Shown piece by piece: positions 57,792 through 64,000 of a stretch of DNA of 64,000 nt (position 1 is its first letter; each line of letters starts with the position of its first letter). The notes beneath the pieces were generated by a model. That model was not told where the DNA came from and searched no databases. It worked only from the letters and a program-made list of their open reading frames with translations. Origin of the DNA: Balaenoptera acutorostrata (lineage: Eukaryota; Chordata; Mammalia; Artiodactyla; Balaenopteridae); NCBI RefSeq assembly GCF_949987535.1, contig NC_080075.1:8168606-8232605 (forward strand), read 5' to 3'. Both the position numbers and the translations under genes were made by a program.

Positions 57792-58100
57792 GGGACTTCC
57801 CTGGTGGCGCAGTGGTTGAGAATCTGCCTGCCAATGCAGGGGGCACGGGTTCAAGCCCTGGTCTGGGAAGATCCCACATGCCGCGGAGCGACTAGGCCCG
57901 TGAGCCACAATTGCTGAGCCTGCGCGTCTGGAGCCTGTGCTCCGCAACAAGAGAGGTCGCGATAGTGAGAGACCCGCGCACTGCGATGAAGAGTGGCCCC
58001 CACTTGCCGCAACTAGAGAAAGCCCTCGCACAGAAACGAAGACCCAACACAGCCATAAATAAATAAATAAATAAATAAAATTGAAAAAAAAAAAAAAAAA
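57792..58100 (+). mobile_element. CHR SINE
   Basis: GGGACTTCCCTGGTGGCGCA start, B box GGTTCAAGCCC, AAATAAATAAATA then poly(A). Perfect 15-bp duplication GTAACCAGAACCCTT (57777-57791, 58101-58115), so a recent insertion. Confidence 0.96.
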
Positions 58101-58115
58101 GTAACCAGAACCCTT

Positions 58116-59084
58116 TGCACACGCCATCCCAGGGTCGCACACACCCGAAGGCCCCCCACTGCCAGTGAAGAGGCTGTGTGCCTGATATATTCCTCTCACC
58201 AACCACTCCCCACCCCCAAATAATCCTGCCCTTGATTTCACTGTTACTGAGAAGCAGTTCCAGTTCTCCTAGAAATGAAAACTGCAGAAGGCAGGGAACA
58301 GGGAGTGAGCAGGAACAGGGAAGGGCCAGGGCAAAGCAGGTTGGGGCTTGCACGTTGCTGGCTGGAGTCCGGGGTCAGGAGAGAAGACCAGGTGGAACAG
58401 AGGAAAGCCCCCCTGCTTTCTCCCTGTCGATGCCGAGGTTGCTGAGCCAAAGCCTAGCATTTCAGTGCCTCTGAACGTCTATGGGCTCCAACCTCAGCTA
58501 CTCTGTATCTGGACCCCAGTAATCTTTTTGGCTCTCTTGTCAGTTCTAATCCTCCAGAGTGACTTATCCACATTTTCTCCATTTCCTTAAGCCTCTAATT
58601 CCACATAATTTTTACTCTCAGCACACGATTTGGTCTCCTGCTTCAGAGGGATTAGGAATCATTAGAGAAACCTCAATTTTCTCTCATCGACTCTATAAAT
58701 TGAACTGCATTGCTATCCAATTTTTTCCTCTCTTCTTCCTGCTACAATGGAAGAGGTGTTCCCATTCCTGCCTCAGGCCAGTCTCTATGATTTTGAACTC
58801 ATGCCTGATCACATAACACTTCCATTCCCAATATCCTCAATACCTTCTACAGGATTTAATATTCCGAGTCACTCCCAGCATAAACCCTAACAAAATGGCC
58901 TGACCCAAGTCTTTCTCCAGATGCCACCCCAGCTTTTCTCTCCATCACAGGCAGAGTGAGCAACAATGGCACGTTTCTTAAAAATTCAGACTTCTCTTTT
59001 CTCCTTTTCAAACCACAAGGAAACTTCAAACAAATCTATTTCTAGATGTAGTTGAAGGTGGGCACCTGACCCAACCTAGGGATG
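58116..59084. other. Low-copy sequence, no gene recognised
   Basis: Overlapping ORFs on both strands near 58178-58590 have no recognised domain. Confidence 0.4.
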
Positions 59085-59890
59085 GGAGTTCTTCTCTGAT
59101 TTGTTTGTTAATCTGAGTATTACTCCATAATATGGCTATACCACGGTTGTTAATCCATTCCCCTGCTGATGAATTTTTGGAGTGTTTCCAGTATTGGCCT
59201 ATTATGAATCAAACTACTATGAACATTCTTGTACAAGTCTTTGGGAGACATTTGTTTTCACTTCTCTTGGATAAATGTCCCAAAATGGAATGGTTGGGTC
59301 ATAGGGTAGATGTATGTTTAATTTCATAAGAAACTGCTAAATAACTCTCCAAAGCAGTTATACCATTTTACAGTCCAACCAGAAATGTACAAGAGTTTTA
59401 TCTGCTTTATATTCTCACCAACATTTGCCATAGCCAGTCTTTGATTTTAGTCTTTTAAGAGAGTATGAAATGCTATCTCATTGTGGTTTTAATTTGTATT
59501 TCCTTGATGTCTAATGATGTTGAGCACCTTTTCATGAGCTTTTTTATTTTATTTTATTTTATTTTTATTTATTTATTTATTTTTAAAATATTTTATTCTT
59601 GGCTGTGTTGGGTCTTCGTTTCTGTGCGAGGGCCACTCTTCATCGTGGTGCACGGGCCTCTTCACTATCACGGCCTCTCTTGTTGCGGAGCACAGGCTCC
59701 AGATGCGCAGGCTCAGTAATTGTGGCTCACGGGCCTAGTTGCTCCGCGGCATGTGGGATCTTCCCAGACCAGGGCCCGAACCCGTGTCCCCGGCATTAGC
59801 AGGCAGATTCTCAACCACTGCGCCACCAGGGAAGCCCCTCATGAGCTTTTTGACCATTTGTATATCTTCTTTTCTGAAATGCTGGTCACA
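59085..59890 (-). mobile_element. Old L1 ORF2 C-terminal region, inverted, split by a SINE
   Basis: Antisense text 'attactccataatatggcta' (59119), 'gaatggttgggtcatagggt' (59288) and 'tcattgtggttttaatttgt' (59478) is the reverse complement of the ORF2 3' end. It resumes after the SINE with 'tgaccatttgtatatcttct' (59851). Confidence 0.8.
59545..59838 (-). mobile_element. CHR SINE, inverted, with internal deletion
   Basis: Minus strand: GGGGCTTCCCTGGTGGCGCA start, B box GGTTCGGGCCC. Lacks about 25 bases of the usual 3' body between 'gtgcgaggg' and 'ccactcttc' (near 59630). Duplication TCATGAGCTTTTT (59532-59544, 59839-59851). Confidence 0.94.
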
Positions 59891-60419
59891 TATTTGACCC
59901 TGGACAACCCTGTAAGTGGTGTCTTCAGCAGGATATGGCATTTTACCTACTGTATAGTAGATTAAACCCCAAACAATAAAAGCATACAGCAGTTCAAGCC
60001 AGGCATTGAAATATCTTGAGGTTAAATTGAACTTTTTAGTGAAATGTTGTGGAAGGGCTCCCTTCCACCAGCCATTGTTACCAAAGTGCCTTGCCATGCA
60101 ATCTCGGGCAGCCCCTTCATTCTACAGGCCGTGCAGTAGATGCCTGGGCTGTGTGTGGCTATTTCTGATATTGTTCTTCTCCTGTCCCAACAGGCAGGCT
60201 ACAGAGTCGCAGCAATAGCCCTTGCTTGTCCTGCCATATTTCCTTCCTGGAGGAAATGAGGTTTTACTTGTTACTTCCTATCCTGTAAGTCAACTCTTCA
60301 TTATTTTTCCTGAAGCCCCAAGGATAAATAAATGAACAAAGCAACAACCAGCTAACCCATCAGGATCTGAGGGTAACCCCATCATAATAACTGGTATCTG
60401 TAGGAAGCACAGCAGTTTA
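59891..60419. other. Low-copy sequence, no gene recognised
   Basis: An acceptor-like 'ttctcctgtcccaacag' ends at 60191, but the following frame carries stops and no protein was recognised. Confidence 0.4.
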
Positions 60420-60560
60420 TAACATGCTTTCACATATATCATTTATTTTTATCTTCAAAACAAAGTCATAGGGCATCATTATCATGGCCTCATTTTACAG
60501 ATGAGCCCAACTAAGGCTCAGAGAAGTTAAAGGAGTGACCCATGAAAATCATCCTTGGCT
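60420..60560 (-). mobile_element. MIR SINE
   Basis: 'tcattttacagatgagccca' (60491) and 'ggctcagagaagttaaagga' (60514) are reverse-complement MIR. Confidence 0.8.
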
Positions 60561-60654
60561 GTTCTTGAGAATGGAGAGCTGTGGCCAGCCTTCACACATT
60601 GGCAACATGGTGGAGGCAATGCTGTGTCTATAACCACAGACTAGTTCTGGGAGG

Positions 60655-60796
60655 GAGGTGAGAAGCCACCGCAATGAGAAGCCCGTGCACCACAACAAAG
60701 AGTAGCCCCCGCTCACAGTAACTAGAGAAAGCCTGTGCGCAGCAACAAACACCCAACACAGCCAAAAATAAATAAATAAAATAAATAATTAATTAA
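60655..60796 (+). mobile_element. 5'-truncated CHR SINE (long-variant 3' half)
   Basis: 'gcaatgagaagcccgtgcac' to 'caacacagccaaaaataaat' matches the last third of the long CHR variant at 27872. The tRNA head is missing. Confidence 0.85.
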
Positions 60797-61483
60797 ATTG
60801 TACCTGAAAAGGATATGACTTTAAGTCTCCGTCATCAAAGACTACAACTCTGTTATCAGATCAGCCTAAGGGTGGGGAGGACACTGGGGTTAGGAAATAG
60901 AGAGGCAGCAGAAAGAAAACTGGAAAATGTAGTGGACTTGCCAGAGGCCTTTGACTCTTGTCTCAGACCTGGACATCACAGTGACAGGCATTGTGCCACA
61001 ATAATGTGTCCCCCGACTGTGGCCCCCACCGGGCCCCAAACTATGCGTGACAGCGACCGGAACCTGGATCGGAGAGTCTCCTGACAATTACGATTTTGAA
61101 AAAAAAGAAGCTTGATTTTTCAATTTACTATATTTGCCAGCCATTTACATGATTTGGGGAAATTTTGAGGCCACTCTTGACATATGCAAAGTTTAAAAAT
61201 TTCATTGGCAGCACTCATATCTGCCATGAGTCACCCAGCCTGACAGGGAAATCTGTAATTATGGCTGAGACTAACAAGCAAGCAAGCAAATGACACCTCT
61301 TTCTTTATTGTCCTTGTCAATATGAAAATGGTTGATGAATGGGGGTCTTAAATTTAAGACCTGGGTTTACATATGATAAAGGTCTTCTACCCTTCACCAA
61401 TTGCAAGATAGAGAGGAAAACCAGAGAAAATTCACTTTGAAAGCCACCCTAAATACAGGATGACTTGCATGGCACTCGTGGGT
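60797..61483. other. Low-copy sequence, no gene recognised
   Basis: A pair of opposite-strand ORFs (60815-61084 plus and 60890-61087 minus) without domains. Nothing else identified. Confidence 0.4.
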
Positions 61484-61812
61484 TTTTTTTTTAAATTTTA
61501 TTAATTTTATTTATTTTGGGGTCTTCATTGCTGCGCGAGGGCTTTCTCTAGTTGTGGCGAGCGGGGGCTACTCTTTGTTACGGCACGCGGGCTTCTCATT
61601 GCGGAGCATGGGCTCTAGGCATCCGGGCTTCAGTAGTTGCAGCACACGGGCTCAGTAGATGTGGCTCGCAGGCTCTAGAGCGCAGGCTCAGTAGTTGTGG
61701 TGCGCGGGCCTAGTTGCTCCGCGGCATGTGGGATCTTCCTAGACCAGGGATTGAACCAGTGTCCCTTGCATTGGCAGGCAGATTCTCAACCACTGCGCCA
61801 CCAGGGAAGTCC
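61484..61812 (-). mobile_element. CHR-type SINE, long variant, inverted
   Basis: Minus strand: GGGACTTCCCTGGTGGCGCA start, B-box-like GGTTCAATCCC, repeated 'actactgagcc' modules (three, 61630-61705) and an AAATAAAATT tail. Confidence 0.92.
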
Positions 61813-62604
61813 CTCCCTTGTGGTTTTGATGAGAACAGAAACGCAGTGCAAGTTTCCACACCTCTTCACTCAACCTCCCATATTTATTCCCTCTTCTGGA
61901 TCAGGATGCACTTGACTCACTAACTCCAGTAGATGGTTGGAGCCGGAGGAGACCTCAGCGATCATCTGTTCTCATCCAACTTTTTGACTCTATAAGTGGG
62001 AAAATGATGTCTGCACTGGTGGTTACCCTCAGCTGGTTAGTGGCAGATCTGAGACTGCGAGCCAGGTCTCTAGACTTCCAGGCCAGGGATCTATCTTCCT
62101 GCCATACCCTGCTTTTGGTAAGACTGACCGAAGCAAGTTGTCTGTCTGGAACCGGCATACATCTTGGCTTAAGGTCTGTTGCTGAGTCCATTTAGACGTG
62201 AGGAGTGACTAGAGTCCTCACCTCTAGTGCCAGGAACCCCAAATGTATCATGACTCACCAGAGGCTACCAGACAATTGCTATATTGTAAATTCTGAGAGG
62301 CAGATAACTGATTGGAAGGGGCAGGAGGTCAGGGGTCTGGTCATAGAGTTCCATTTGTACAGCAAGGACATTGCTTGCATATAGATTGTATCTTTATTTT
62401 GGGAAGCCTGGAGACTGATGGAGATTATAGCAGGTGACAAGGTCCCTTCAAGCCCCTCCTGGCAATATCAATACAACTCACATGCATAGTCATTTTTGGC
62501 ATCCCTAGGAAGAGATGGAGAATCACTAAGTAAATTACTTTCAAATGTCAAAAATTACTAAGATCCTCATATGATAGTACTTGTACTTAACCATCCCTTG
62601 GGTC
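61813..62604. other. Low-copy sequence, possible MIR-like scrap
   Basis: 'gttagtggcagatctgagac' (62035), followed by 'ccaggccagggatctatctt', resembles a diverged MIR on the - strand. No gene recognised. Confidence 0.4.
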
Positions 62605-62637
62605 AGTAGATTGTAGTCATTAAGAATTAGGTTTTAG

Positions 62638-63463
62638 GGAATGTAAATTGGTGCAGCCACTATGGAAAACAGTATGGCGGTTCCTCAAAAAACTAAAAAT
62701 AAATTGCCATATGATCCAGCAATCCCACTCCTGAGCATATAGCCAGAGAAAACTAAAATTCAAAAAGATACATGCACCCCAATGTTCACTTGCAGCACTA
62801 TTTGCAATAGCCAAGACATGGAAACAACCTAAATGTCCACTGACAGACGAATGGATAAAAAAGCTGTGGTACATATATACAATGGAATACTACTCAGCCA
62901 TAAAAAAGAATGAAATAAAGCCATTTGCAGCAACATGGATGGACCTAGCGATTATCATACTAAATGAAGTAAGTCAGAAAGTGAAAGATTCACTTATATG
63001 TGGAGTCTAAAATGTGACACAGGGAATTCCCTGATGGTCCAGGGGTTAGGACTCTGTGCTTTCACTGCCGAATGTGGGGGTCCAATCCCTGTTTGGGGAA
63101 CTAAGATGCTGCAAGCAGCCAAAATAAGTAAGTAAGTAAATAAATAAATAAAATATGACACAAATGAACTTATCTATGAAACAGAAACAGACAGACATAG
63201 AGAACAGACTGGTGGTTGCCAAGGAGGGAAGGTGCTGGGGGAGGGATGGTTGGGGTTAGCAGATGTCAGCTTCTATCTATATGATGGATAAACAACAAGG
63301 TCCTACTGTAGAGCACAGGGAACAATATTTAATATCCTGTGATAAACCATAATGGAAAAGAATATATATATATACATGTACAACTGAGTCACTTTGCTGT
63401 ACAGCAGAAATTAACACATTGTAAATCAACTATACTTCAATAAAATAAAATTTTTAAAAAAGA
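62638..63463 (+). mobile_element. L1 3' end fragment inserted in a MIR
   Basis: Starts in the ORF2 C-terminal region ('ggaatgtaaattggtgcagc', just after the Cys/His motif) and ends with 'tatacttcaataaaataaaa'. Duplication of about 12 bases with mismatches: ATTAGGTTTTAG (62626-62637) and GCTAGGCTTTAG (63464-63475). A SINE is nested within. Confidence 0.88.
63022..63149 (+). mobile_element. Short CHR-related SINE in the L1 3' UTR
   Basis: GGGAATTCCCTGATGGTCCA start, AAGTAAGTAAATA tail, duplication AAAATRTGACACA with one mismatch (63009-63021, 63150-63162). Confidence 0.92.
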
Positions 63464-63796
63464 GCTAGGCTTTAGAGTGCAACCAACCTGGGTTCAGACC
63501 CAGGCTGTACTCCTTACTACTATTCTACCAGGCCTACTGTGCAAGCTCAATGCATGTTAGCTACCACTGATATCGATGGAGAAGATATAAAGTGACAAAA
63601 AGCCACTGTGGATTCAGTTGATTCATATTCATCTGTATTTAAAAATTACAACAGCATCTACCTGAATGACTGGTAAATATCTATGACTGGAATTATTTAT
63701 TCAGGCCACAGACAATGCTTTGTGTGCAAATTAATTGATTTGAACCTGTTACAGTAATCACTCCGCTGGGTCATGGGTCCATGGTGCTAGTACCTC

Positions 63797-63985
63797 TGAT
63801 GTTGTGGAAGAGCATGGATTTTGGAATCTCACAGTCCAGGGTCAAATCCCAGCTTTGCCACGTCCTACCTGTGCCATCTTTGACAAGTTGCTTAACTTCT
63901 CTGAGTCTCAGTGTCCTCATCTCTAAAATAAAGGATAATACCTCCCTCACAAGGTTGTTGGGAAGATCAAGTGATACAATGTCCA
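63797..63985 (+). mobile_element. MIR SINE
   Basis: 'gaagagcatggattttggaa', 'cagggtcaaatcccagcttt', 'caagttgcttaacttctctg' and 'tcctcatctctaaaataaag' appear in MIR order over nearly its full length. Confidence 0.85.
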
Positions 63986-64000
63986 CAGCAACCTAATGGA

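Larger units (their letters stand above)
62605..63570 (+). mobile_element. MIR SINE, split by an L1
   Basis: 'gtagtcattaagaattaggt' (62613) joins across the L1 to 'cctgggttcagacccaggct' (63488) and ends 'aatgcatgttagctaccact', the MIR order from tRNA head to tail. Confidence 0.65.

Overview
This window is nuclear DNA from a mammal, most likely a cetacean (whale or dolphin). The evidence is about twenty copies of the tRNA-derived CHR-type SINE, which starts GGGCTTCCCTGGTGG, carries Pol III A and B boxes and ends in A-rich AAATAAATA tails. This SINE family is typical of Cetacea and their nearest artiodactyl relatives. The SINEs sit among mammalian L1, L2, MIR, MER5-like, Tigger and ERV elements. 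There is no rRNA, tRNA gene, CRISPR array, operon or bacterial feature. No complete host protein-coding gene was recognised.

Bases 1-29.9 kb are an L1 graveyard with a readable insertion history, and every L1 there lies on the + strand. Two old L1s (1-3645 and 3646-5935) are followed by a third (about 7040-29856). The third was later invaded by a solo LTR (9926-10403, - strand), a full-length L1 (11346-24235), a 5'-truncated L1 (24548-26307), a Tigger DNA transposon remnant (26969-27700) and several SINEs. The full-length L1 was itself split by a younger L1 (14611-21232). That young copy contains a SINE in its ORF1 and appears to have carried about 1.16 kb of foreign 3' flank, including an 82-bp tandem repeat, to the site. 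Target-site duplications at 11335/24236, 14596/21233, 24532/26308 and 14844/15207 fix the order.

Bases 29.9-46.1 kb are mostly low-copy, gene-poor DNA. They hold old repeats (MER5A, an MLT2-like LTR, other ERV LTRs, MIR, L2), a split 5' end of an ancient L1, scattered SINEs and a palindromic MITE. A few weak gene-like signals occur here: a TATA box with a splice donor (40513-40573), a possible terminal exon with a poly(A) signal (45397-45675) and one on the other strand (36444-36537). None can be assigned to a known gene.

Bases 46.1-49.0 kb hold an LTR split by a 2.3-kb L1. Bases 49-64 kb are low-copy sequence with antisense L1 fragments (52.8-55.0 and 59.1-59.9 kb), two copies of one hAT-like element, MIRs, SINEs and an L1 3' end inserted in a MIR.

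The clearest finding is the nested L1 tower with its L1-mediated 3' transduction. I found no evidence of an undescribed molecular system beyond transposon biology.
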